A stretch of 64,000 nucleotides of DNA from Acetobacter malorum (GCF_001580615.1 NZ_LHZC01000049.1:1-64000), one strand, 5' to 3'. Counted from the first letter of the stretch, positions 16,999-27,081 are shown. Notes: generated by a model not told the origin, from the letters alone. Program-made: numbers and translations.

Positions 16999-19524
16999 TC
17001 AGAAGGAGGTGGAGACCGTTCCGATCATGGAGAAGGACGGCAGCGGCGCGTAGGTTGGGGAAGAGCTTGCCGCAATCGTATGCCCATAGACCCCAACCGT
17101 GGGTTTTGCGTTGTTGGCGAAGGAATACACGCTGCCCAGCTTGTTCTGCCCGGTTACGTTGGAGAAGTTCAGGCGGAACGTGGGAGACTGCGCAATCCAC
17201 ACCTTGGGGAAATGGTAGCCCAGCGCAATCGTATTGCTGAAGTAATACGGCATTGCCTGATCGTTCATGAAGGAGGAATACTGCTTGGCCGTAAACCGCA
17301 AGCTGGCATTCATGAAGAACGGGCCTTCATTATAGGTCAGCCCCACACTCCCCATGTATTTGGGCGTCATGACTGGCCTTTTGCCTTTGGTCCGCAGGTA
17401 ATCCACCACACCGCTGATCGAGGTTGTCGGCAGGTTATTGTCCATCGTCGCGTGCAGATATTCAAACGACACATACGGGCGGAAACGGTGCAGCAAAGGC
17501 CGGGTGGACAGCATGACGTCCACACCCCGGATGGTCTCCCCCCCCGCGTTCATGGTCTGGCTGACCTGTACGTCGTTACTGTAGGTATTCAGCGTCAGCA
17601 AACGGTTGGAGACATTGAAGTTGAAGGCGCTGATATCCGCCACCAGCAGGTTACCGGAATAGCGATAGCCAATTTCTTCCTTAATGGAATATTGCGGCTT
17701 TGCCCCCGCGCCGGAGGTATTGATTTTGCCTGTTGCCGTGCTGTAGCGCGTGATCAGCCCCACCGGAGACGGCGCACGGAAATCCCCCTCCGCATTGATG
17801 TAAACCTGATTGTGCTTGTCAAAATCATAGGACCACGCCACCCGAGGTGTAGGAGAGACGAAGGACTGAGATGTCTTGCCCGCTCCGCCCGGCAGATAGT
17901 CCTGCCCGCGTAGCGTCATGGCGGTGACTTTGATGCCAGCCCGCAGGCTCATTTTGTGGTTCAGGAAATACTGCGTGTCTTCCAGAAAACCGGAATTCAG
18001 GCTGTAGGACCCAAGGTAATTGGTAGAATAATAAATGTTGCCAGACGTATTCCGAATATACGCGGATTTATCGGTATCCGAAGGCCGCGCACCGGTTGTC
18101 TGGTTCATGCGCATCATGGGCGTCAGCAGAGAATAGCTGTTCTCTTCATGCCAATACCCAACCTGCCCTGAATTGTCTTTCAGGTTCCAGTGCAGGGCCG
18201 CCACCACACCACCCTGCTGGTTGAGCGACTGCGCGGCACTGGCTGCGTCATAATACGCGCCTTTCTTTATGGTGCCGTCTCCATTCAGATCAATCTGCTG
18301 GAGCGTGCTTCCGGCATAGGTATAGCCTTCCCGCATGCGGGAGGCACTATCCAGCGTAATGGCGGCGCGCTGGTAATACGGCACCACACTCACGCTGAAA
18401 ATGTGGTTCAACGCCAGTTTGATCGGCAGAGACGCGTAGAACTGGTCCTTGTTCGTGGCGCGCTCCGCATAATAGGTGCTGGGAGACGTCGGGTTGAACG
18501 TGTCTGTATAGTTCAGCGGTGTCGTCACGGGACGACCATGCTTGTCGTTCAGGAAGTTCGCCATGGTCGGAAACCGGCTCATATACGAGTCATAGTGGTT
18601 GTAGCCGACATACAGATCGACCGAACTGTTCTGCCCGAATGTTTTCTGCGCCCGGAAGTCCATATGTTTGCGGTCACTGTTCCCAGACCCGCGCCAGGCA
18701 TCGGCCCGCGTGTGCGAGAACGAGACATAGCTTTTAATGCCCGAATTCCCCAACAGCCCTGTATCCAGCCGGATAAATTCCTTGGACGTGTTGAAGGAGC
18801 CGTAACTCCCGGAAATTGTGCCCCCGAACTTGTCAGACGGCTTGCGGGTTGTAATGGAGAGCGAGCCTGCGGCGGCAGACGTCAGCGGATCTTCCACCGA
18901 GATGGAACCCGGCGTCATGGATTCAACCGAGATATTCTGAGAATCAATATAGTTCTGAATAAAGCTAGCGCCGGATGTGGAGGAGCCATTGGCAATCGGC
19001 ATGCCATTCAACAGGAAGCCGATATCCACATCATTCAGGCCACGGCTGGTGATGGAGCTGCCATCAATACCGCTGGGGTCTGAGGAAGACACATTCACAC
19101 TCGGCAGGTTGGCAATCAGATCCAGCGGCGCGCTGGTCGGGCTTTGCATGCCGATATAGGTGCTGGTGACGGACTGGGTGGCGCGCGCATCATGCTCCAC
19201 GCGCATCATCCCGCCGCCGGGCGCATTCCGCCTGCTGCCACGAATATCGAGGCTTTCAGACTCACTGGACTCACGGTCGGCAGACCGGGCCGGGCGCGCC
19301 TGTTTCCGCGCGGGACCGGCCTTGCCTTTCCCGGCATTTACGGGAGCCACAGCACCATTGGACCGGCCTGTTGTGGACGGGCTGGAGACAGTCTGCGCAG
19401 AGGCAGACTCACCCAGCACAAAAGCGCCAAGGACAGTTGCCGCCATCAGGTGCCGCTTGCGCCGAATAGAACGCAGCAGAGCGTTGGAGGGACCGGCAAC
19501 AGTGCAAATCTTCTGACGAGACAT
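16999..19524 (-). CDS. TonB-dependent outer-membrane receptor (paralogue of the receptor at 58.3 kb)
   Basis: Encodes 841 residues from the ATG at 19524. A long basic head is followed by a signal segment ending at SASAQ. The plug domain (about residues 110-240: SAPLDLIANLPSVNVSSSDP, then GIDGSSITSRGLNDVD) and a 22-strand-type barrel ending in GTVSTSF are clear. The C-terminal aromatic residue and several barrel phrases (YSSFMNDQAMPYYFSN) closely match the receptor at 58322-60742, so the two are paralogues. The ligand is not readable. It follows an MFS transporter and LysR gene on the same strand, after a 150-bp gap. Confidence 0.92.
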   Translation of the reverse strand: MSRQKICTVAGPSNALLRSIRRKRHLMAATVLGAFVLGESASAQTVSSPSTTGRSNGAVAPVNAGKGKAGPARKQARPARSADRESSESESLDIRGSRRNAPGGGMMRVEHDARATQSVTSTYIGMQSPTSAPLDLIANLPSVNVSSSDPSGIDGSSITSRGLNDVDIGFLLNGMPIANGSSTSGASFIQNYIDSQNISVESMTPGSISVEDPLTSAAAGSLSITTRKPSDKFGGTISGSYGSFNTSKEFIRLDTGLLGNSGIKSYVSFSHTRADAWRGSGNSDRKHMDFRAQKTFGQNSSVDLYVGYNHYDSYMSRFPTMANFLNDKHGRPVTTPLNYTDTFNPTSPSTYYAERATNKDQFYASLPIKLALNHIFSVSVVPYYQRAAITLDSASRMREGYTYAGSTLQQIDLNGDGTIKKGAYYDAASAAQSLNQQGGVVAALHWNLKDNSGQVGYWHEENSYSLLTPMMRMNQTTGARPSDTDKSAYIRNTSGNIYYSTNYLGSYSLNSGFLEDTQYFLNHKMSLRAGIKVTAMTLRGQDYLPGGAGKTSQSFVSPTPRVAWSYDFDKHNQVYINAEGDFRAPSPVGLITRYSTATGKINTSGAGAKPQYSIKEEIGYRYSGNLLVADISAFNFNVSNRLLTLNTYSNDVQVSQTMNAGGETIRGVDVMLSTRPLLHRFRPYVSFEYLHATMDNNLPTTSISGVVDYLRTKGKRPVMTPKYMGSVGLTYNEGPFFMNASLRFTAKQYSSFMNDQAMPYYFSNTIALGYHFPKVWIAQSPTFRLNFSNVTGQNKLGSVYSFANNAKPTVGVYGHTIAASSSPTYAPLPSFSMIGTVSTSF

Positions 19525-19675
19525 GAGGCGGAGTTTCCTGAAAGAGCATGACGCCTGACAATCGTTACGAATCTTCTCCAAAAGATAAATCGCTTAATCG
19601 TGGCGACATTATAAATCTGAGATTGATAATGACCGTTTTAAGGCACCCTTGCCTGCCGTCTTTGCACTCTGAGGG

Positions 19676-20947
19676 TCAGGCAGACTCTCGCTCTTTCAGG
19701 AAATGAACCCCCAGCCACACTGCCAGCGCTGCGAGGCATGCTGTGAACATAACGTAATAAAGTGGCGCGCTCCGGTAGCCGGAAAACTGGATGATCGCGC
19801 CGTTGACCAAGGGAGCCAGCCCCCCAAAAGTGGCTACCCCCAGAGAATAGCCTACGGAAAGGCCACGCCCCCGGTGCGCCTTGCCAAACAGCAGACCCAT
19901 ATACCCGTCCAGTGATGCAAAATAGAACAGCCCCAGCACGTTCAGCAGCAACGGGCACAGCATCACCATCACCGGCGTCCAGCAGGGCATCCATGCGGCC
20001 ATGAGGGCTGGCAGCAGAACCAGCCCGGCGCAGGAACAGAGCATGGGATAAATGCGCTTTGTCCTGTCAAAATATTCCGCCAGCCGCCAGCGCACGGGCG
20101 TGAGCAGGAGTTGCCCGGCATAGGTCGCAAACGCGGCCCAATACGTCTGCCGTGGCGAGACATGAAAAACACTCTGCGCAAAATGGGGCATATAGAACCC
20201 CAGATAGGTAATGCCGCTGCCAAGACTGACCATACCCATCACCAGCATGATGCGCAGACCGGTATAGCGTTCCGTGCTGACGGGCTTTGGAGCCACAACG
20301 GCCTGCGGTGCCACCTCACGCGGGCCGAGAGACGCCCGAAGTGCCAGCCCCACCAGTCCGCCGCATGAGCCAAGAACAGCCGCGATGCGGAACCCATAGG
20401 CCGCATAAGTCTGCTCGCTCAGCAGCCCACCCAGCGTCAGCACGACGCTACAGGCGCACAGTGACGCCAGAATCTGGCCAACCGCCTGCCAACTCGCCCG
20501 CTTTGCTTCCTGATGGGGGGATTGTTCAATCAGGAAGGACGTCGCCACCCCGAATTCACCGCCCAGAGAAAAGCCCTGCATCAGACGCCCGAGCACAATC
20601 AGGCCCGGCGCAAAAGAACCCAGCACCGCATAGCCGGGGCAGAAGGCAATCAGCGCACTACCCGTTGCCATCAGCGCCATACAGACTGTCAGCCCCGGCA
20701 GGCGACCTTTTCTGTCCGCATAGCCACCAAGGACATACGCCCCTACGGGCCGCGCGAGCAGCGAAAGGCCAAACGTGGCAAGGGCCAGCGCGATCTGGGA
20801 AAAACGCAAATCTGCGGGGAAAAACGTCCGGGCGATAAAGGCAGAAAAATACGAATAAATGACCAGATCATAATATTCGACAACATTGCCGATAATCGCC
20901 GTCAGAATATACCGCTTGCGCTGGGAGGCAGACAGGGAGTCTGTCAT
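19676..20947 (-). CDS. MFS metabolite:H+ symporter
   Basis: Encodes 423 residues with 12 predicted transmembrane helices. The start (RKRYILTAIIGNVVEYYDLVIYSYFSAF) and the loop motif GGYADRKGRLPGLT plus GRLMQGFSLGGEFG are diagnostic for the MHS family (ShiA, ProP, KgtP relatives), which imports organic acids, osmolytes or shikimate. The start codon overlaps the stop of the upstream LysR gene by four bases, a strong sign of co-transcription and possible control by it. The substrate is unknown. Confidence 0.88.
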   Translation of the reverse strand: MTDSLSASQRKRYILTAIIGNVVEYYDLVIYSYFSAFIARTFFPADLRFSQIALALATFGLSLLARPVGAYVLGGYADRKGRLPGLTVCMALMATGSALIAFCPGYAVLGSFAPGLIVLGRLMQGFSLGGEFGVATSFLIEQSPHQEAKRASWQAVGQILASLCACSVVLTLGGLLSEQTYAAYGFRIAAVLGSCGGLVGLALRASLGPREVAPQAVVAPKPVSTERYTGLRIMLVMGMVSLGSGITYLGFYMPHFAQSVFHVSPRQTYWAAFATYAGQLLLTPVRWRLAEYFDRTKRIYPMLCSCAGLVLLPALMAAWMPCWTPVMVMLCPLLLNVLGLFYFASLDGYMGLLFGKAHRGRGLSVGYSLGVATFGGLAPLVNGAIIQFSGYRSAPLYYVMFTACLAALAVWLGVHFLKERESA

Positions 20948-21867
20948 CGGGCCTGCGTCGCAATACCGCCCAGAGCGCTGACCACAAAATTGATGAACGA
21001 GCGCAGCGTGGGCGAGCTGAAACGGTCCTTGTGATACAAGAGATAAACTGGCCGTGACGGCAGACGGTATTCCGGCAAGACAGCCTTCAGTCGCCCGGCC
21101 CGCAAGTCCTCACGCACAAGATCTGCCGGCAGCATGGCAAGGCCCATCCCGGCCAGAACGGCTTTCCGCAGCGCCTGCGTGTTGTTCATGACGGCCCGTG
21201 TGCGCAGAATTTCCACCACAACCTTCCCTTTCGGTCCTTCCAGCTGCCATTCCCGCCCGGCCCAATGCATGGGGGAACTTGCCGGATAAGGGAAAGACAA
21301 CGCATCATGCGCCTGAAGTTGCGCGGGGGTAAAAGGTTCTCCCCGTCGCTCCAGATAATCCGGCGCAGCACAGAGCGTCATCTGGTAATCGCCCAGACGT
21401 CGGCAGATCAGCGTGGATGGCCCCGGCAGGCCAAGACGAATGGCGGCATCAAACTTTTCTTTCGTCAGGTCCACACTGCGTTCCGTCAGCACCACTTCCA
21501 CATCTACGGTGGGGTGTTGTTGCAGATAGTCTACCATCCGGGGCGTGAGGCTTTCCGTCCCATACGTAACGGGCGCTGTAATGCGCAGCTTGCCGCCCGG
21601 CACAGTTTGCGCGGCCTGCGCCATCCGGTCGGTGTCCTCCAGCATCGCAATAATTTCACGACACTTCTCAAAATAGACTGCACCAAACGGCGTCAGGCTT
21701 TGCCGGCGCGTGGTGCGGCGCAGCAGGCTGGCCCCAACCCGTTCTTCCAGCAGACGAATATAATTCCCCACCATGGTGGAGGACATGCTGCATCGCTCAG
21801 CCGCCGCAGCCATGCTGCCGGTTTCCACCACAGCCACAAAGGTCGTCATCGCCTGAAAAACGTTCAT
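20944..21867 (-). CDS. LysR-family transcriptional regulator
   Basis: Encodes 307 residues from the ATG at 21867. The open frame runs far upstream, but only antisense to the gamma-glutamyltransferase gene. The helix-turn-helix is at residues 1-60 (AMTTFVAVVETGSMAAAAERC, then SSTMVGNYIRLLEERVGASLL), followed by an effector domain with VPGGKLRITAPVTYG, typical of the CrgA/AaeR-like LysR subgroup. Its stop overlaps the MFS start, so it probably regulates that transporter. It is also divergent from the ggt-lipase unit, with 117 bp between starts. Confidence 0.9.
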   Translation of the reverse strand: MNVFQAMTTFVAVVETGSMAAAAERCSMSSTMVGNYIRLLEERVGASLLRRTTRRQSLTPFGAVYFEKCREIIAMLEDTDRMAQAAQTVPGGKLRITAPVTYGTESLTPRMVDYLQQHPTVDVEVVLTERSVDLTKEKFDAAIRLGLPGPSTLICRRLGDYQMTLCAAPDYLERRGEPFTPAQLQAHDALSFPYPASSPMHWAGREWQLEGPKGKVVVEILRTRAVMNNTQALRKAVLAGMGLAMLPADLVREDLRAGRLKAVLPEYRLPSRPVYLLYHKDRFSSPTLRSFINFVVSALGGIATQAR

Positions 21868-21984
21868 TCCGCACCCTGGGTTTCTAATCTTCCCATAATC
21901 AGCACGTTTATTGTTTTGATTAAAGACCGTAACCTTTTTCCCAGAGATATTTTCGTGCGGTGCAGCAAAGGTTCTTGTTTCAGG

Positions 21985-23730
21985 ATGAGCATTAAAACAG
22001 ATCACCGAGCCCTTCCCCTGTCTCCCCGCAAGCGCGCTGGCCTTAAGGCCATGCTTGGCGCTTCGGCCCTGCTGCTCTCCGCCTGCGCGACCCAGCCACC
22101 ACAAAAAGCACCCGTCATGGCTCAAAGTTATATGGCCGCCACGGCCAACCCCATGGCCTCCACTGTTGCATCTGACATCCTCGCACGCGGCGGCAACGCC
22201 GTGGATGCCGCCATTGCGGGACAGATGATGCTGGCGGTGGTGGAACCACAGGCCTCCGGTCTGGGCGGCGGCTCCGCCGTGCTCTTCTGGGAAAAGCAGA
22301 CCGGCCAGCTGAGTTTTTATGATGGTCTGGCCAGCGCCCCGGCCTCCGTCCCGGGGGACTACACCAAAGATGCACAGGGCAAGCAGATCCCCCACACCGT
22401 GCTGGAACGCACCGGGCGCGTGGTCGCGGTGCCGGGCACCCTGCGCACCCTGGCCCTGCTCCACAAACGCTATGGCAAGCTCCCCTGGGCTGACCTGTTT
22501 ACACAGGCTATTGCCACAGCCCGCACTGGCTTCCCCATGCCGGGCTACCTGCATCTGGTGCTGACAGAACGCCCGGACCTCGCAAAGCTGCCGGATTTTG
22601 CCACCTACTTTGATGCCAACCAGCGCCCGCTGCCACAAGGCACTCTTCTGCATAACCCGGCTCTGGCAGACACCCTCACCCGTATTGCCCAAAACGGGGC
22701 AGAAGCCTTTTACGCCCCGGAAAACGCCAAACGCATTGGGCAGGCCGTCGCGCAGGGGCCTTACCCCGGGCACATCACCCCGGCGGATTTCGCAGCCTAT
22801 AAAGTGCGGGAACGGGCCCCGCTGTGCATTCACGCCTTTGGCCGCCGCATCTGCACGGCAGCGCCTCCGGTGGCCGGTGGCCTCGCTGTGCTGCAACAGC
22901 TGGCTCTGCTCGACCGGATGCAGATTGGCCGTTACGCGCCCGGCAGTGTTCAGGCCGCGCATCTGCTGCTTGAGGCCTCTCGTCTGGCCGAAGCTGACCG
23001 CCGGAAATACGCGGCGGACCCCGATTTTGTGCCGGTCGCCACGTCTTACCTCCTGAGCCCGGATTATCTGGAAAGCCGCGCGCGCCAGATTGATGAGACC
23101 ACAGCCGCCCCCAAAGTCTCCCCCGGCGTCATCCCGGCAGATCAGGCCTCTCTCCCCGCGTCCGACGCCATGACGGTTCCGGCCACCACGCACCTGTCTA
23201 TCCATGACAGCTTTGGCAACGCGCTGTCCTTCACCACCACCATCAACCTGAACTTCGGGGCGGATATTGTGGTGGATGGCATGGTGCTGAATGACGCCCT
23301 GACCAACTTCGCCACGCACCCGGTTGTCGATGGTCAGCGCGTCGCCAATGCCATTGCGCCAGGCAAGCGGCCCATTACCACCATGGCCCCGACCATCGTG
23401 TTTGGCGCGGATAACGAGCCGGAAGTCATTATCGGCGCAGGCGGTGGAGCCCGGATTATTGATTCCGTTGTGCAGTCCCTCGTCGGCTATCTCGCGTGGG
23501 GCCAGAATATCCGCACAGCCATTGAACAGCCCCGTATTGGCGCACAGAACCGTGCGGAAGAACTGGAACACGGCACCGCCGCCGCAGCCCTTGCCCCGGC
23601 CCTGCGCAAAATGGGGCATAACCCCAAAAGTGCAGTCATGAATGCAGCCGTGCAGGGCATTACGCGCGGCCCGTCCGGTCTGGAAGGCTGGGGCGATCCG
23701 CACCGCGATGGCGTTGCTGTCGGCCACTGA
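21985..23730 (+). CDS. ggt: Gamma-glutamyltransferase, lipoprotein form
   Basis: Encodes 581 residues from the ATG at 21985 (a GTG at 21955 is an alternative). A lipobox LLSAC (Cys34) suggests attachment to the envelope. The N-terminal large-subunit region contains ARGGNAVDAAIA and SGLGGGS. The autocleavage site and nucleophile are at Thr401 (TTHLSIHDSFGNALSFTTTI), and the oxyanion-region motif is GKRPITTMAPTIV. The enzyme hydrolyses or transfers gamma-glutamyl groups from glutathione and related peptides in the periplasm. A lipase-like lipoprotein gene follows 18 bp downstream, so they are co-transcribed. Confidence 0.94.
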   Translation: MSIKTDHRALPLSPRKRAGLKAMLGASALLLSACATQPPQKAPVMAQSYMAATANPMASTVASDILARGGNAVDAAIAGQMMLAVVEPQASGLGGGSAVLFWEKQTGQLSFYDGLASAPASVPGDYTKDAQGKQIPHTVLERTGRVVAVPGTLRTLALLHKRYGKLPWADLFTQAIATARTGFPMPGYLHLVLTERPDLAKLPDFATYFDANQRPLPQGTLLHNPALADTLTRIAQNGAEAFYAPENAKRIGQAVAQGPYPGHITPADFAAYKVRERAPLCIHAFGRRICTAAPPVAGGLAVLQQLALLDRMQIGRYAPGSVQAAHLLLEASRLAEADRRKYAADPDFVPVATSYLLSPDYLESRARQIDETTAAPKVSPGVIPADQASLPASDAMTVPATTHLSIHDSFGNALSFTTTINLNFGADIVVDGMVLNDALTNFATHPVVDGQRVANAIAPGKRPITTMAPTIVFGADNEPEVIIGAGGGARIIDSVVQSLVGYLAWGQNIRTAIEQPRIGAQNRAEELEHGTAAAALAPALRKMGHNPKSAVMNAAVQGITRGPSGLEGWGDPHRDGVAVGH

Positions 23731-23748
23731 TTTTACCGGAGATTGTCC

Positions 23749-25056
23749 ATGACCCGTTCATTTCGTGCCCTCCTGTGTGCCTCAACGCTCGCTTCACTAA
23801 CGGCCTGTGCAGCGCCGCACCCGGCAACACCGCCTGCCCCGCCGCCAGTGCCTGATCGCCCTCTGGGTGATGGCGGTGTCAGCCCGTTCTATCAGCCGCC
23901 CGCCACGGTGCCGGCGGAAGCTGGCCGGATGATCCGCACGGAAACCATTCAGGGCCTCAAACTTCCTGACAATGCGGATCACGCCGAGCGCATCCTCTAC
24001 ACCTCCATCAGTGGTGTCGGGAAAGAAGAGCCGGTTTCCGTGTCCGGTCAGATCATTTTCCCCAAAGGCACCCCACCTAAAGGCGGCTGGCCGGTCATTG
24101 CGTGGGAACACGGCACCACCGGCATTGCGGATGTCTGCGCCCCTTCATGGCGCGGCTATTTCTCGCGGGATCGCGCCTTTCTGGACCACTGGCTGAGTGC
24201 GGGCTTTGCTATTGTCGCCAGCGATTATCAGGGATTAGGCACACCGGGGCCGCACCCTTACCTGATGTACAAGCCAGAAGCGTATAGCGTGCTGAATGCG
24301 CTGCGGGCCGCGCTCAAACAGTATCCGGACAAACTGCGCAACCGCATTGTTCTGGTCGGGCAGTCTCAGGGCGGCGGTGCGGCGCTGGGCACCGGCTGGA
24401 TGGCCCCGCGCTATGCGCCGGACCTGCATATTCTGGGGGTTGTCGCCACCGGGGTTGTGACGGATTTTGCGGTCTCAGCCCACCCGAAGCATCCGCCCAT
24501 GCCCCGCAGCAATACGGAATCCCCGCACATGGCCGCAGGGTTTGAAATCCTGACGGATGAAGGCTCCAAACAAAGCCTGCACCCCGGTCAGGACATGGAT
24601 GCCGGCATGACGGAAAAAGGGCATGACCTCTCTCGCCAGGCACGCCAGTCCTGTCTGGGGGATCTGTTCCGCTACACAGACAGCCACGATATCACCACAG
24701 CCAACATGTTTACCGCAGGCGTGAGCCCGGAAGATCCGGCCTATATTCAGGCCTTCACCATTCCAAACGCACATTTCTCGGTGCCGGTTTTTGTCGGCAC
24801 GGGTCTGGCCGACGGAGAAGCGGGTATCAGCCAGCAGTATAATGCCGTCGCCGCCATGTGTGATGCCGGAACGCATGTCACATGGGCGCAGTATCACGGC
24901 CTGACCCATAACGGGGCGGTTAATCCTTCCGCCAATGACTCTGTCCCGTTCGCTCTGGGCCTCCTGAAAGGCAAAGCACCCAAAAGCACGTGCAGCACAC
25001 TCAAGCCCCTCGGGCATGAAGAAGAGCCAACGCCGGGCATCAAGTGGAATAACTAA
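23749..25056 (+). CDS. Secretory-lipase-family alpha/beta hydrolase, lipoprotein
   Basis: Encodes 435 residues from the ATG at 23749, which has GGAGA at good spacing. Lipobox SLTAC places the lipid anchor at Cys20, followed by a proline-rich linker. The nucleophile elbow is GQSQGG (Ser206). IAWEHGTTGIADVCAPSW and DYQGLGTPGPHPYL resemble the secretory lipase (LIP) family, also known from tributyrin- and feruloyl-type esterases. Exact substrate is unknown. A gene partner of ggt in an operon of two envelope-anchored hydrolases. Confidence 0.85.
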   Translation: MTRSFRALLCASTLASLTACAAPHPATPPAPPPVPDRPLGDGGVSPFYQPPATVPAEAGRMIRTETIQGLKLPDNADHAERILYTSISGVGKEEPVSVSGQIIFPKGTPPKGGWPVIAWEHGTTGIADVCAPSWRGYFSRDRAFLDHWLSAGFAIVASDYQGLGTPGPHPYLMYKPEAYSVLNALRAALKQYPDKLRNRIVLVGQSQGGGAALGTGWMAPRYAPDLHILGVVATGVVTDFAVSAHPKHPPMPRSNTESPHMAAGFEILTDEGSKQSLHPGQDMDAGMTEKGHDLSRQARQSCLGDLFRYTDSHDITTANMFTAGVSPEDPAYIQAFTIPNAHFSVPVFVGTGLADGEAGISQQYNAVAAMCDAGTHVTWAQYHGLTHNGAVNPSANDSVPFALGLLKGKAPKSTCSTLKPLGHEEEPTPGIKWNN

Positions 25057-25067
25057 GGCGCAAAACC

Positions 25068-25150
25068 GTCTCTTTGGGAAACACTCTTCCCAAAGAGACT
25101 ATAGAAAATCCTACAAAAAACGACACAGGATCATCTCCTGTGCCGTTTTT
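25068..25150. terminator. Tandem hairpins, bidirectional terminator
   Basis: First stem: 25068-25080 with 25087-25099, 13 bp, perfect. Second stem: 25116-25130 with 25136-25150, 15 bp with one mismatch, flanked by A-run and T-run so it can terminate from both sides. It lies between the convergent lipase and DUF885 genes. Confidence 0.8.
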
Positions 25151-25177
25151 GCTACCTTCTCAAAAACCTTTGAAGCA

Positions 25178-26983
25178 TTAACCCGCTTTGGTTTTGGCAA
25201 TCCACTGGTCAACCAGATCAGACATCAGATCCAGTGGCATGGCGCCGTTCCCCAGAATGACATCATGGAACGCCTTGATATCGAACTTGGCACCCAGTTC
25301 GGTTTTGGCTTTTTCACGCAGTTTCAGAATGGTCTGCTGGCCCAGCATGTAGCCCAGCGCCTGCCCCGGCCATGCAACGTAGCGGTCTGTTTCCGCCTGC
25401 ATGTCCGGCTCACTAGTGGGCGGATGCGCGTGGAAGAAGTCGCTCATCTGCTGGCGCGTCCAGTGCTTGTAATGCACACCGGTATCCAGAACCAGACGAT
25501 CCGCCCGCAGCAGCGCCCCGTTCAAACGGCCATAATCGCTGTAGAGATCCTGATAAAAGCCCAGTTCTTTCCCCAGACCTTCCGCATACAGTGCCCAGCC
25601 TTCCACATAGGAATTGTAAGCTCCCTGCTGGCGGAAAGCAGGGAGCGGCATGTCCTGCGCCAGAGAAATCTGGAAATGATGCCCCGGCACACCTTCATGA
25701 TACGCCGTGTCTTCAATCGTATAGAGGTCGCGCTTGTCGTAATCCCCTGTATTGACGAACACGATACCCGGACGAGAGCCATCCGGCGTGCCCTGATGAT
25801 ACTCGGCACCCGCTGCATCCGCCTCGCGGTAGGCCTCAACAGACCGCACTTCCAGCTTCGTCTTGGGGATTTTGTTGAAAATGCGCGGCAAGGCAGGCCA
25901 CATCTGCGCAATATAGCCGCGATATTTCTCCAGAATTTCTTCACGAGACTTCGCATACAGCTTCGGGTCATGATCCACGGACGCCCGCAGCGCAGCCAGA
26001 TCTGCAAACCCCAGCTTGTGGGCAATATCCGTCATCTGCCCTTCAATCTTGCTCACCTGCTGCAAGCCAAGCTGATGGATTCCTTCGGGAGCCATGGGGC
26101 TCGTTGTCTGCACCCGGATGGCGTAGCGATACAGGGCATCCCCATTCGGCAGAGACCAGATGCCTTCATGCGCACGGCCATGCGGCACGTAGTCCGTTTT
26201 TACAAACCGGGCAAAACTGGCAAAAGCAGGACGAACTTCCGTATCAACGGCTTTCAGAACAGCCTGTTTCAAACGGGCCTGCTGCGCGGCGGAAATCCCC
26301 TTGGGGAAGCTTTCAACCGGCTGGCCAAAGACGTTTTTAACACCCGCTGGTTCTGCAACCTGCTCCAGCTGCGTCACCACTTTTTCAAGCAGATAACGCG
26401 GGGGAACCAGACCGTCCTTCATCCCCTGCTGCGCCAGAACCTTCAACTGCGCCAGCACTGTGGGCAGCGCATGCAGGCGGTCCAGATAATCCTGATACTG
26501 GCCCGCTGTTTCAAACGGAATGGAGGACACAAAGCCCGGCAGCATCAGCTGCACGCCCTGCACCTGATCAATCGGCAGCTCGTAAGTTTTGAGGGCAATG
26601 CCGTCCAGCTTGTCCTGAAGCTGGCGGATCATCATCGCACGGCTGATCTGCTCCTGCCCTGTCAGAGTGGCAGGATCAACGGCTTCAAAGCGTTTGAGAA
26701 ACCATGCTGTGGTGACTTTATCTCTTGTAATCTGCTCCAGAGAATAATCGGTCCACTGCTTGTTGTAGCGATAGTCACCAATGGTGGTCGCAAGCTCGGG
26801 AGAAGACCGGAGCTGATACTGCCATTCCTCATCCAGCAGGGCTGCAAAAGCCGTGCTGGCAGACGGTTCTGCAGGGGCGGCCTGCGTCGTTTTTTCCGGG
26901 GCTGGCGCAGCCAGTGCCGTGCCGCTGGCCAGCACACAGGCCAGCCCTAATCCTGCCAGACGATGGGGTGCAAACACGCTCAT
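25178..26983 (-). CDS. DUF885-family secreted putative metallopeptidase (first copy)
   Basis: Encodes 601 residues. The start ATG at 26983 is preceded by GGGAGA and opens a Sec signal peptide (GLGLACVLASGTALA-AP); an earlier ATG at 27040 is less likely. The core motif YHEGVPGHHFQ (HExxPGH, residues about 440-450) and the EGWALYAEGLG helix are the conserved putative zinc site of DUF885 proteins, which resemble gluzincin peptidases. A related but diverged copy is at 33705-35492. It is preceded on the same strand by a TonB receptor gene. A role in periplasmic peptide degradation is inferred. Confidence 0.82.
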   Translation of the reverse strand: MSVFAPHRLAGLGLACVLASGTALAAPAPEKTTQAAPAEPSASTAFAALLDEEWQYQLRSSPELATTIGDYRYNKQWTDYSLEQITRDKVTTAWFLKRFEAVDPATLTGQEQISRAMMIRQLQDKLDGIALKTYELPIDQVQGVQLMLPGFVSSIPFETAGQYQDYLDRLHALPTVLAQLKVLAQQGMKDGLVPPRYLLEKVVTQLEQVAEPAGVKNVFGQPVESFPKGISAAQQARLKQAVLKAVDTEVRPAFASFARFVKTDYVPHGRAHEGIWSLPNGDALYRYAIRVQTTSPMAPEGIHQLGLQQVSKIEGQMTDIAHKLGFADLAALRASVDHDPKLYAKSREEILEKYRGYIAQMWPALPRIFNKIPKTKLEVRSVEAYREADAAGAEYHQGTPDGSRPGIVFVNTGDYDKRDLYTIEDTAYHEGVPGHHFQISLAQDMPLPAFRQQGAYNSYVEGWALYAEGLGKELGFYQDLYSDYGRLNGALLRADRLVLDTGVHYKHWTRQQMSDFFHAHPPTSEPDMQAETDRYVAWPGQALGYMLGQQTILKLREKAKTELGAKFDIKAFHDVILGNGAMPLDLMSDLVDQWIAKTKAG

Positions 26984-27008
26984 ACTCTCCCTGCCAATCA
27001 TACAAACA

Positions 27009-27037
27009 ATTATGCCTGGCACGGGGCCAGGCATAAT
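27009..27037 (-). terminator. Hairpin between the TonB receptor and the first DUF885 gene
   Basis: A perfect 12-bp stem pairs 27009-27020 with 27026-27037 around a 5-nt loop. It lies between the receptor stop (27082) and the DUF885 start (26983) on the same strand, followed by a weak T-rich stretch on -. It could reduce readthrough into the peptidase gene. Confidence 0.5.
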
Positions 27038-27081
27038 CACGTCGTCTTGTGTCTTTAAGTCGTTCCGGTCTTCATTACAAA

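Noticed and set aside
21868-23727. Long - strand open frame continuing upstream of the LysR gene
   Set aside because: It is antisense to the well-supported gamma-glutamyltransferase gene and encodes no recognisable protein; the LysR helix-turn-helix starts at 21867.
25016-26950. 644-codon + strand open frame
   Set aside because: It is the complement of the DUF885 gene; its product is low in motifs and rich in Arg/His/Gln, typical of antisense frames in high-GC DNA.
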